Part shown: piece by piece, positions 33,170 to 40,889 of the stretch | Layout: each line of letters starts with the position of its first letter | How positions within the stretch are numbered: position 1 is the first letter of the stretch | DNA from: Acidimicrobiia bacterium | GTDB lineage: Bacteria; Actinomycetota; Acidimicrobiia; Spongiisociales; Spongiisociaceae | Assembly: GCA_011523635.1 (NCBI GenBank) | Contig: WTGI01000059.1 | Span: 19,782 to 83,781 of the forward strand | DNA: 64,000 nt | Direction: 5' to 3' | Position numbers and translations under genes: made by a program | Notes under the pieces: generated by a model | Told to the model about the DNA's origin: nothing | Databases searched by the model: none | The model's input: the letters and a program-made list of their open reading frames with translations, nothing else

Positions 33170-35557
33170 TTGAGTAGCGTGGCATCCAGGCCTACGGTAG
33201 TTATTGCTATTATAGTGATACTGGCCTTGTTAATGGGGCAAACCAACACGGCCGCCGCCCATACGACTCTGCCGGCGCATGTCAACTTTTCGGTAGCCGA
33301 TGGGGATGAACCTGGGGAGGCTCTCATAACGTGGGACGCGGTACCAGGGGCAACCGGCTACAGCGTTCGCTGGATGAATGTGAACGCCGCAACGCTCCTC
33401 CAGCGCCTCGGAGGACCGTGGCAGGACATTATCGAGTCCATCGACATCGCCGAACGCGGCGAGGACAATTACACGCTAGCGGTGAAGAACCTTGCGCCTG
33501 GAACCGTCTATGCGTTTGGCATCGGCAGCAAGTTCGGCCAATCGACCAGTCCTAGTTGGTCGGGGTGGACTACGTTGAAGTTGTCGGGTTCCGATGGCAC
33601 TATGGACGTGTACGACATTGTCCAATTACAGTCCGCAGCCTTGTCCGTAGCGAACCATGCCTACTCGTTGAGCAGCATAGGGTCTGTACCGACTAATGCC
33701 GGTATGACACGGGAATCACTCACTCAAGACGGGGCACTCATCGTACGGCACGGGACCGCCTTAGTTCAACAACTGGGGATCCTAAAGGAGAAAGGCAATA
33801 GTGACCGGGTTGAGCACATCACGTCCCTGGCCAACAGGCTCCTTACCAATGTCGAGTCGATTCAAAGTGGAAGGGGCCAGCTGTTACTCAGATTGCAGGC
33901 GGAGCAAAAGAGCCGAGCCGAGTTGACTCGTGCTAACTCTATTGCCCTGTTTCCGGCTGTCACCGCCAGTACAGACAGACAATTCTATGGTCTGGTGACC
34001 AACCTTCCTGAGGATAGACGTACGGGTTCAACAGTACTCACTAGGCAGAATCTGCTGGATTACAGCGCCACCGATAGCCTAGCGAATAACACGGTCTTGG
34101 GGCATACGCTTCTGCTGGTGGCAAGCCTTATGCAAGATCCCACACACGTAGCGCGGCTTCAGGAGTCATTCGACTCGGTAGCCCACAGAATTGATCTTGA
34201 CATCAACCACCTTCGCGCGTCTTCTTTCGCCGGACTGAACAATGCCGTCTTGAATCTGGCCGAGAACCTGCGTGATGCTGGAACCGAAGAAGATGACTAC
34301 TTCGAACGGCTGGAGGAGCGTCTTGAGCTGGTAGAGAAGGAACGTGCTCTGATAAAGGACAGCGAGAACGTTCTGAGGCAGCTCTTGACTCAGGTTGACG
34401 CTCTGGGTAAGGAAGCCCAGGGTTTGCGTGTGCCACCGATCCCAACGGCTCCAACGGTAAGCCCGGATGATCCCGGCATCTCCGACAGCGAGATACTGTT
34501 CGGTCAATCAGCGGCCCTCACCGGACCTTCCGCAGCATTGGGCTTGGGAATGCAGCTGGGCATCCAGGCGGCGTTCAAAGAGGCGAACGATGCAGGAGGA
34601 GTGCATGGACGCCAGCTGAGGCTTGTAACCAGAGATGACCGATACGAGAGCGATGCAGCATTCGCGCAAACCCTTCGTCTGATCGAAAACGATCAGGTCT
34701 TCGGGTTGATCGGAGCGGTGGGAACACCAACCTCTCGGGCAGCCTCCCCGCTGGCACGCGCCTCGGGCGTGCCGTTCGTAGCACCCTTCACCGGTGCGCA
34801 GCTGCTGCGCGTCGGCGAGCTGAGCAATGTTCTCAACATCCGTGCGTCATACCACCAGGAAACCCAGAAGATGGCGGAGCTTCTCGCCGCTGCCGGAAAG
34901 ACGAGGGTGGCGGTGCTGTACCAGAACGACTCTTATGGTGTTGACGGCCTTACGGGAGTAAAACAGGCGGTGGAGGCTCATGGCCTGGAGTTGGTAGCTT
35001 CCTGGTATTACCGGCGGAACACGGAGGCTGTCACGTCCGCGGCGTTCCGGATTGCCGACAAGCAGCCGGAAGCGGTCATCATCATCGGCGCGTATCGCCC
35101 GGCAGCGCGGCTGATCGAGAAGCTGCGCGAGGACCTGGGACCCGAAACGATCTTCATGGCCGTGTCGTTCGTCGGCAGTGAGGCGCTCGCAACGGAACTG
35201 GGTGCTGCCGGCGAGGGCGTTTACGTGACGCAGGTGGTGCCGTTGCCCGGCGGGGACGACGTTGCGGTCCTGGCCGAGTACCGCGCCGCGCTGTCCGGCG
35301 TCGATCCGGATGCCGATCCGGGATTCGTCTCCCTCGAGGGCTATCTCGCCGGACGACTCGCCATCGAACGTCTGAGGGCTTGCGGCGCCGATGTCAGCCG
35401 GGAGTGTTTCCTGGATGTCACAGGTGCGTCCGGATCCATAGACATAGGCGGAATCTCGCTCCAATTCGGACCAGGCGACAACCAGGGTTCTGACGCGGTC
35501 TACCTGACCGTGATCAACTCGGAGGGCGAGTACGAGTTGGTCGACAGCATCCGGTGA
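33170..35557 (+). CDS. Secreted fusion protein: FnIII-like + helical region + type 1 periplasmic-binding (LivJ-like) domain
   Basis: A 795-residue exported protein. The TTG start is supported by GGGGGAGGG six bases upstream. Residues 1 to about 30 are a signal peptide (VVIAIIVILALLMG, cleavage near TAAA). Residues about 35-145 look like a fibronectin type III domain (ALITWDAVPGATGYSVRW, LAPGTVYAFGIGS). About 150-430 is a long charged helical, partly coiled-coil region (FERLEERLELVEKERALIK). From about 437 to the end is a branched-chain-amino-acid-type binding protein (ILFGQSAALTGPSAALG, GGVHGRQLRLVTRDDRYE, VAVLYQNDSYG). No permease or ATPase is adjacent, so it may be a sensor or surface receptor rather than a transporter part. 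GC is visibly lower in the first half than in the last third. Confidence 0.75.
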   Translation: MSSVASRPTVVIAIIVILALLMGQTNTAAAHTTLPAHVNFSVADGDEPGEALITWDAVPGATGYSVRWMNVNAATLLQRLGGPWQDIIESIDIAERGEDNYTLAVKNLAPGTVYAFGIGSKFGQSTSPSWSGWTTLKLSGSDGTMDVYDIVQLQSAALSVANHAYSLSSIGSVPTNAGMTRESLTQDGALIVRHGTALVQQLGILKEKGNSDRVEHITSLANRLLTNVESIQSGRGQLLLRLQAEQKSRAELTRANSIALFPAVTASTDRQFYGLVTNLPEDRRTGSTVLTRQNLLDYSATDSLANNTVLGHTLLLVASLMQDPTHVARLQESFDSVAHRIDLDINHLRASSFAGLNNAVLNLAENLRDAGTEEDDYFERLEERLELVEKERALIKDSENVLRQLLTQVDALGKEAQGLRVPPIPTAPTVSPDDPGISDSEILFGQSAALTGPSAALGLGMQLGIQAAFKEANDAGGVHGRQLRLVTRDDRYESDAAFAQTLRLIENDQVFGLIGAVGTPTSRAASPLARASGVPFVAPFTGAQLLRVGELSNVLNIRASYHQETQKMAELLAAAGKTRVAVLYQNDSYGVDGLTGVKQAVEAHGLELVASWYYRRNTEAVTSAAFRIADKQPEAVIIIGAYRPAARLIEKLREDLGPETIFMAVSFVGSEALATELGAAGEGVYVTQVVPLPGGDDVAVLAEYRAALSGVDPDADPGFVSLEGYLAGRLAIERLRACGADVSRECFLDVTGASGSIDIGGISLQFGPGDNQGSDAVYLTVINSEGEYELVDSIR

Positions 35558-35572
35558 CAAGATCGCCAACCG

Positions 35573-35610
35573 CGGGGCGTCCCGGCACGTTCTAACCACG
35601 GGACGCCCCG
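35573..35610 (+). terminator. Strong hairpin terminator after the fusion-protein gene
   Basis: CGGGGCGTCCCG (35573-35584) pairs perfectly with CGGGACGCCCCG (35599-35610), a 12-bp GC-rich stem with a 14-base loop, starting 15 bp after the stop codon. There is no T-tract, as is common for terminators in GC-rich actinobacteria. The remaining 35611-35840 shows no gene or other signal. Confidence 0.65.
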
Positions 35611-35840
35611 AGCGGGCCTCGCTGCCGGAGGCGCAGGGTTGGCGGCACACGACGGTGCGGGGAAAGAGCGGCATTGCACAGCCTGAGCAATCCTCTCCCC
35701 GCCAATCGAAGGGGTTATCGGTTCCGGCCGAGTAACCTTCGGATGGAGATGGACCTGTTCTCTATTCGAACGCCGCCGGGATTCCGGAGCCTCATGCTGC
35801 CCGATCCGGCACCGCGCCTCGGAGTTTGGGGAGGACCGGC

Positions 35841-36218
35841 TTGACGGGACTGCGGATAGTGATGACCATCCTGGCCTCCCTGCATCTCGGGTGGTCGGCA
35901 CTGGTCGCCCTGGGGGCTAGCTTCGCCGATGGGGGATCCGTGCCGGAACGCCTCCTTCTGAGCGCGGTACACCCGCTGGCGGCCATCCTGCTTCTCTACG
36001 CAATCGTGTCCTCCGAGCGGCTCAGCCCGCTCATCCGGCGTACCACCGTGGCGATGCTGTCGGTGAGCATTATCGGGGACATCCTGGCGGCCGTCCTGAT
36101 AAGCCAGGGGACATGGCGGGGAGACTGGCCGCTGCCGCTGACGTTCACGGTGGTTCCGGTGATCGGCCTCGTCTACATCGTCGGGCGACGCCGGGGCCGG
36201 CAGCCGGCCGACGGCTAG
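35841..36218 (+). CDS. Small four-helix membrane protein, function unknown
   Basis: A 125-residue protein that is mostly membrane helices: IVMTILASLHLGWSALVAL, LLLSAVHPLAAILLLYAIV, TTVAMLSVSIIGDILAAVL and LPLTFTVVPVIGLVYIVG, ending in a basic tail RRRGRQPADG. TTG 35841 is chosen because GGAGG lies seven bases upstream; the frame is open to 35826. I do not recognise the family. It sits between the secreted binding-protein fusion and a cupin, with no operon partner that suggests a role. Confidence 0.55.
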   Translation: MTGLRIVMTILASLHLGWSALVALGASFADGGSVPERLLLSAVHPLAAILLLYAIVSSERLSPLIRRTTVAMLSVSIIGDILAAVLISQGTWRGDWPLPLTFTVVPVIGLVYIVGRRRGRQPADG

Positions 36219-36230
36219 GCTTTGCTTGAT

Positions 36231-36657
36231 ATGAGCGTAACGACGGGATGGCTTCTCTCCGATCTGGCCGAGGAGATCGAGGGCTCTGGCCGAGGGTGGC
36301 GCCGGCGATGGGACGCTGGTGGAGGGCCGGGCAGTCGCGGTCAAGGCTTCGCCGGAACAGGGCAATTCCTCCAAGATCGTGATGGGCACTTCCTGCCTGC
36401 CTCCGCACTTCTCCACCGTCCCCCACTCTCATGAAGCGGAGGAGGTGTCGGTGGTCCTCGCCGGCGGCGGCTGGGTGGACATCGACGGGACCCCTCACAC
36501 CCTGCAAGTAGGAGGGATCCTGATGGCCCCGTCCAACCTCCCGCACCAGACCCACTCGGGCCCTGACGGGCTCACTGTCCTCTGGTTCTACGCACCGCCG
36601 GGTTCGGAGGCGCGCTGGCGGGCAGAGGACGAAGACCCAGCCGAGGCTTCGACATAG
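36231..36657 (+). pseudogene. Frameshifted small cupin protein
   Basis: ATG 36231 begins MSVTTGWLLSDLAEEIE, and nine bases before it ends a TAGGCT box (36216-36221). Right after that Glu codon (36279-36281) one extra G shifts the frame. Skipping base 36282 gives ALAEGGAGDGTLVEGRAVAVK and continues without a break into a single-domain cupin (PHSHEAEEVSVVLAGGG metal motif near the middle, GPDGLTVLWFYAPPG at the end) stopping at 36657. As written, only the part from GTG 36319 (112 residues) is open, and it lacks the N-terminus. The shift lies in a GGG run, so a sequencing or assembly error is as likely as a real mutation. Confidence 0.65.
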
Positions 36658-36677
36658 CCGCTGGTCCGTCGGAGAGC

Positions 36678-37433
36678 GTGGCGATAGTCACGGGGTCGGC
36701 GGGCGGGATCGGGTCCGCGGTGGTGGCGGCGCTGCTCGCCCATGATCCGTCAGCAAAAGTCGCGGCGGTCGACCTGCGTCCCGGCCATGCCGATCCCCTG
36801 ATCCGTGAGTCCGGAGAGACCCGGATACTCGAGGTCGTGTGCGACGTAGGGGATCCCCGGTCGGTCCGCCGCGCGGCTCAGCAGATCGAGGCGTGGGGTC
36901 TGGCTGTCCGGTCGCTGGTGAACTGTGCCGGCATACAACTCGCCGCTCCCAGCGTCGACTTCGATCCCGAGGACTGGCAGAGGGTGCTGGACATCAACCT
37001 GTCGGGCACCTTCTTCTGGTGCCAGGAGGCGGGAAGGCGGATGATCGCCTCGGGTGGCGGTGCCATCGTCAACTTCTCCTCGGTGGCGGAGTTCTTCGGA
37101 TGGCCGCTGAGGGCGCCCTATACGGCCACCAAGGCAGCGGTCAGCGCGATCACCCGGACCCTGGCCACCGAGTGGGCCCACCTGGGGGTCAGGGTCAATG
37201 CGGTTGCTCCCGGGTTCATAGACACCGCGTTGGCGCGGTCGGCCATCGAGGAAGGGCGGCTTTCCAAACCGGAGGCCGATGCCCTGCACGCCCAGCAGCG
37301 CTTCGCCGATACTTCCGAGGTGGCTGCTGCGGTTTGCTTCCTGTTGTCGCCGGAGGCCGGTTTCATAACAGGGGAGACCCTCAAAGTGGACGGTGGCCTG
37401 TCCGCAAAGAAGCTCGACTGGCCACCACCCTGA
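36678..37433 (+). CDS. Short-chain dehydrogenase/reductase (SDR)
   Basis: A 251-residue classical SDR: VTGSAGGIGSAVV at the N-terminus (4-16), VDLRPGH after the second strand (NAD-type acidic residue), VNCAGIQ near 85, catalytic YTATK near 148-152 and VAPGFIDT. The GTG start at 36678 has GGAG four bases upstream and gives an unusually short N-terminus that begins directly with the first strand. It is 20 bp after the cupin, so the two may be co-transcribed. Substrate unknown. A hairpin follows at 37435-37450. Confidence 0.87.
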   Translation: MAIVTGSAGGIGSAVVAALLAHDPSAKVAAVDLRPGHADPLIRESGETRILEVVCDVGDPRSVRRAAQQIEAWGLAVRSLVNCAGIQLAAPSVDFDPEDWQRVLDINLSGTFFWCQEAGRRMIASGGGAIVNFSSVAEFFGWPLRAPYTATKAAVSAITRTLATEWAHLGVRVNAVAPGFIDTALARSAIEEGRLSKPEADALHAQQRFADTSEVAAAVCFLLSPEAGFITGETLKVDGGLSAKKLDWPPP

Positions 37434-37434
37434 T

Positions 37435-37450
37435 CCCGGCATACGCCGGG
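37435..37450. terminator. Hairpin between convergent SDR and cyclase genes
   Basis: CCCGGC, loop ATAC, GCCGGG starts two bases after the SDR stop codon; a flanking CTGAT/ATCAG pair may extend it. No T-tract. It would serve as the 3' end of the rightward SDR transcript and possibly of the leftward cyclase operon. Confidence 0.45.
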
Positions 37451-37518
37451 TACGCTGGTAATCAGCGGATCTGAAGGTGGGGCGAAGCCTTCGGCAGGGC
37501 CCCGGTCTGGCCCGGTGA

Positions 37519-38346
37519 TCAGACGGCCTGGAACATCTCCTCCACGGTCAGGTCGCCGACATCGAAGAAGGCCATGATGCGGCACGGGCAGGACTCGCCA
37601 CCCTCGAACTTCCAGGGGAAGGCCCCGATAATGCATCGCTGGTTGAGAACCTTCTCGATGTCGCCGCCCACGTTCTCGGCGTGGATACAGCCCTTGGGGA
37701 AGGCGAGGTAGTGGAGGGGGAACAGGTCCTCGGTGATCTCCCGCCCGCTCCGGTGGTGGGTGTAGGTGTACTCGCCGAAGTACTCCAGCACCGACATGCC
37801 CACCTTCTGCTCGAAACGCCTGGTCAGATCGGGCCGCATGTGGCGGATGGTGGTGTTCATGGGGTGATCGCCCGAGCCGGCGTCGATTCCCCACCATGCC
37901 AGCTCCATCTCCAGCATCCACTCGGCCAGCTCCCTGGTCCCGCCCGGATGCATGCAGAAGTAGCGGGTCAGATCCTGCTCGGGCTTCCCCTCGTAGTAGC
38001 GGTGGTAGCCGGTGTGGATGATCAGGATGTCGCCCTTCTTGACCTCCACCTTGGAGGTGATCATCTCGGGGGTGATGATGCTCCAGTCGCTCACCTCGTC
38101 GGACACGTCGACGATGACTCCTTCGTGGATCAGCTTGGTAAGCGGGAGGGAGGCCATGTCGCCACCCCCGTCGGCCATGTGCATCGGGCCGTCGAGGTGG
38201 GTTCCCACGTGAAGCGAAGACTCGATCCTCTGTGACACCACCCGGTTGGTCTGCAGGGTCTGGGTGTAATAGATCTTGGATCCGGGATATCCGACCCAAC
38301 CCGGCGTGTGGATGTTGATCGGGTGGGAGAGATCGACGATCTTCAT
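37519..38346 (-). CDS. Cyclase family protein (kynurenine-formamidase/isatin-hydrolase-like)
   Basis: A 275-residue metal-dependent hydrolase of the PF04199 family. The signature HVGTHLDGP (residues 46-54) supplies the metal ligands; DLSHPINIHTPGW at the start, KKGDILIIHTGY near 128 and HAENVGGDIEKVLNQRCIIGAFPWK near the end are typical. The family opens amide bonds in N-formylkynurenine, isatin and other lactams. It has a good ribosome site (GGAGG) and is the last gene of a leftward operon after nitrilase and bicupin genes, so a cyclic amide ring-opening step is a reasonable inference. Confidence 0.85.
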   Translation of the reverse strand: MKIVDLSHPINIHTPGWVGYPGSKIYYTQTLQTNRVVSQRIESSLHVGTHLDGPMHMADGGGDMASLPLTKLIHEGVIVDVSDEVSDWSIITPEMITSKVEVKKGDILIIHTGYHRYYEGKPEQDLTRYFCMHPGGTRELAEWMLEMELAWWGIDAGSGDHPMNTTIRHMRPDLTRRFEQKVGMSVLEYFGEYTYTHHRSGREITEDLFPLHYLAFPKGCIHAENVGGDIEKVLNQRCIIGAFPWKFEGGESCPCRIMAFFDVGDLTVEEMFQAV

Positions 38347-38403
38347 TTCAGGTTACCTCCGCTGTCGGTATGTGGATGGATGGTAGAGAGCGGGAACGCG
38401 GGG

Positions 38404-39258
38404 CTAGTACCTGAGACCGTCTTCCCAGATCCCGTAGAGATCGGTGCGGCGGTCCGCCCGTGGAGCGATCAACTCGCCCCGAACCTGGGCTCGCTTGGCT
38501 GCGCCCAGGTCGACCTCCGTGACGCTGATGGCGTCTTCCGAGCCGGGTAACGGCCCGGAGGCCAACTTGCCGTAGGGGTCGACCAGGATCGACGAGCCGA
38601 GAAAGTCGAACTTCCCGTGACGCCCGGCTTGGGAGGCGCAGGCGATGTAGACCTGGGAGAGGTTGGCCTGGAGGACCGCCCCCTTGCCCTGGGGACACAT
38701 CCCGTCCGCATCCCAGCGTTCCTTGTCGTAACCGGGCAGCCAGGCGGTCGGAACGCAGATCAGGTCGGCGCCCTTCAGTGCCATCAGCCGCACCACCTCG
38801 ACGAACCGGAGGTCGTAGCAGACGCACAACCCGATGGTTCCGAACCGGGTGTGGGCCACCGGGAAGCCGAGGTTGCCGTCGTGGAAAGCGATCTTCTCGT
38901 TGGCGAACAGGTGGGTCTTGCGGTAATGGAGGATGGTTCCGTCTGGTCCAACGGCCACCGCCGTGTTGTACAGCGATTCGCCGTCGCGCTCGCAGAAGCC
39001 GCCCACCACGTATCCGTTGGCCTCGGCCGCCAGGGCGGTCCACTGCTTGACGGTCGGCCCGTCCACCGGTTCGGCGGTCTCGGCCAGCGCGCGCCAGTCG
39101 AAGGCATAGCCGTGGATGATCATCTCGGGCAGCACCACGATGTCGGCGCCCTTGTTGAAGGCGCGCTCCGTCCACCGGACGGTGAGGTCGCGGTTCTCCT
39201 CGACCGCCAGGGGCTCGCCCCCGATCTGGACCAGACCTATCGAGACCTTGTTGACCAT
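38404..39258 (-). CDS. Carbon-nitrogen hydrolase (nitrilase superfamily; amidase/carbamoylase type)
   Basis: A 284-residue nitrilase-superfamily protein with the complete Glu-Lys-Cys triad: E45 in VVLPEMIIHG, K114 in YRKTHLF and C147 in LCVCYDLRF. The CYDLRF wording is typical of amidases and N-carbamoyl amidases rather than true nitrilases. AGGAG precedes ATG 39258. It sits between a bicupin (4 bp upstream) and the cyclase (57 bp downstream), and could hydrolyse the linear amide or carbamoyl compound left after ring opening. Deaminated-glutathione amidase is an alternative on length. Confidence 0.87.
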   Translation of the reverse strand: MVNKVSIGLVQIGGEPLAVEENRDLTVRWTERAFNKGADIVVLPEMIIHGYAFDWRALAETAEPVDGPTVKQWTALAAEANGYVVGGFCERDGESLYNTAVAVGPDGTILHYRKTHLFANEKIAFHDGNLGFPVAHTRFGTIGLCVCYDLRFVEVVRLMALKGADLICVPTAWLPGYDKERWDADGMCPQGKGAVLQANLSQVYIACASQAGRHGKFDFLGSSILVDPYGKLASGPLPGSEDAISVTEVDLGAAKRAQVRGELIAPRADRRTDLYGIWEDGLRY

Positions 39259-39262
39259 TGTG

Positions 39263-40105
39263 CTACTCCTGTCTTCTCTGGCCCAGCGGCCCGTCCGGCA
39301 TGAGCCCTGCTATCCGAAGCATGTTCCAATCGGCCGGGCACGGGCCGCCCACGCTTTCGATGTGATCGTCTCGGTCGCCCGATACCGCGTGCCAGATCCC
39401 GACCGGCACGTGAACCACGTCCCCGGCCTCGAACTCCAGCCGGAGACCGTTGGTCAGGTCCTCGATGCTGCCCTTGCCGTCGAGGATGTAGATGGTGTCC
39501 TCGGACTCGGCGTGGACATGGTCCTTGTTCCGCTCCCCGGCCTGCATGTCCACGTAGTTCATGTTGGCGTCGTAGGCCCCCACTCCGGCCCAGACGATCA
39601 GACGGGCATCCCTGGCGATCATCGGGACGATGGCGGTCGGCTGGTCACGGTGGAAGATCCGGATGCCACGGGCCGCCAACCGTCTGCCGCCCGCCGGCTG
39701 CGGTGGGCCCGGACGCCGCTCGTATTCGAGGTGGGAGTAGAGCCGTTCGTCGGTCGGGCAGGGACCACCGATCAGTTCGGCGCCGGCCGGACCCGCCTCG
39801 AAAACGTACCTCGTGTCCGGTCCGATGTGCGCCATCGCCCCGGTCGGGAGGTCGAGCGGGCGGTCGAATGAGTTGTCCGATGCCGTCACGCCGCCGGACA
39901 TGGCGTAGTAGACGGACTCCATCGGATGCTCGAGCTGGACGGTTCGCCCGCCCGGCTCCAGGGAGATGTGGTGTATGGAGCGGAGATGGGCGTCCAGGCC
40001 CGGCCAGACCACCACCCAGGCCCGGCCGCCGTGCTCGACGATGGGAAGTTCGGGAGCATCCTCCTCATCCCGGAGGATGCGGACGCGGTCGGTTTCAGCG
40101 ACCAT
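39263..40105 (-). CDS. Two-domain cupin (bicupin)
   Basis: A 280-residue protein with two cupin folds. The first, around HISLEPGGRTVQLEHPMESVYY, has a poor metal set; the second, with KDHVHAESEDTIYILDG and a later HVPVGIWHAV, has the HxH...E...H pattern of a metal-binding cupin. It is the first gene of the bicupin-nitrilase-cyclase operon. Bicupins include (S)-ureidoglycine aminohydrolase and ring-cleaving dioxygenases, but I cannot match either. ATG 40105 has no clear ribosome site, so initiation is uncertain by a few codons. Confidence 0.75.
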   Translation of the reverse strand: MVAETDRVRILRDEEDAPELPIVEHGGRAWVVVWPGLDAHLRSIHHISLEPGGRTVQLEHPMESVYYAMSGGVTASDNSFDRPLDLPTGAMAHIGPDTRYVFEAGPAGAELIGGPCPTDERLYSHLEYERRPGPPQPAGGRRLAARGIRIFHRDQPTAIVPMIARDARLIVWAGVGAYDANMNYVDMQAGERNKDHVHAESEDTIYILDGKGSIEDLTNGLRLEFEAGDVVHVPVGIWHAVSGDRDDHIESVGGPCPADWNMLRIAGLMPDGPLGQRRQE

Positions 40106-40225
40106 CTTGGGGGTTCGGTCCGTCCATCGGCGGCGAGTCTACCCGCCGGTCAACCACCGCGAGGCTGCCGGTCGAGGGCGCTACGGTCGGTCCGGAAACC
40201 GCTTTAACTAGGGCTCGGAGGGAAG

Positions 40226-40756
40226 ATGCCGCGGATAGAGCTGATCGACCGCAAGGATGGGCTCGCACCGGGCCAAGCTCGGCTGTTCGACTGGATCGTG
40301 GGGAGCAGGGGCGAGCTGGTAAGGCCCTTCCAGGTGCTGCTGCATGCCCCCGAGCAGGCGGAGCACATCGCTCGGCTCGGGCACGTGGTCCGCTTCGAGT
40401 CGGGCTTGGAAGGCGCCGACCGGGAACTGGCCATCCTCGCGACCGGCCGGGCACACGGCTGCGACTACGTCTGGGACACCCATGTGGACCTGGCGCGTCG
40501 CGAGGGGACGAGTCCCGCGGCGATCGCCTACCTCGACGGCGAAGCGGAGGATCTGGCGCCGAGAGAGGCCGCCATTCTGGACATGGTCGATGAGCTCTGC
40601 TCGGCGTCATCCTTGTCCGCATCCACGTTCGCCCGCGTTGAGTCCCATCTAGGCGCCAAGGGCGCGGTCGAGCTCAGCGTCCTGGTCGGCTACTACACCC
40701 TGCTGGGCTACGCCATGGCATCGTTCGACGCATGCCACGTGCCCGGGGAGGCGTAG
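40226..40756 (+). CDS. Carboxymuconolactone decarboxylase (CMD/AhpD)-family protein
   Basis: A 176-residue all-helical protein of the CMD family: RPFQVLLHAPEQAEHIARLGHVVRF, then RELAILATGRAHGCDYVWDTHVDLARREG. The AhpD redox motif CxxC is absent; only one Cys is in the GCDYVWDTH position, so this is a lyase- or hydrolase-like CMD protein rather than a peroxidase partner. GGAGGG directly precedes ATG 40226. It is divergent from the bicupin operon, 120 bp away, and may act on the same pathway. Confidence 0.85.
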   Translation: MPRIELIDRKDGLAPGQARLFDWIVGSRGELVRPFQVLLHAPEQAEHIARLGHVVRFESGLEGADRELAILATGRAHGCDYVWDTHVDLARREGTSPAAIAYLDGEAEDLAPREAAILDMVDELCSASSLSASTFARVESHLGAKGAVELSVLVGYYTLLGYAMASFDACHVPGEA

Positions 40757-40889
40757 GGGCCCGGTAGTCGGATGTGGTCCTGCTCGGCGTTGCTTTGAGG
40801 CTGCTTGGTTCAGTCTGCCGGTTTCGGCGCTCCGGGGCCGACTAGTAGAGTCGAACGGTCAGCCCCGAAGGACGAAGGAGCCCCGTCAG

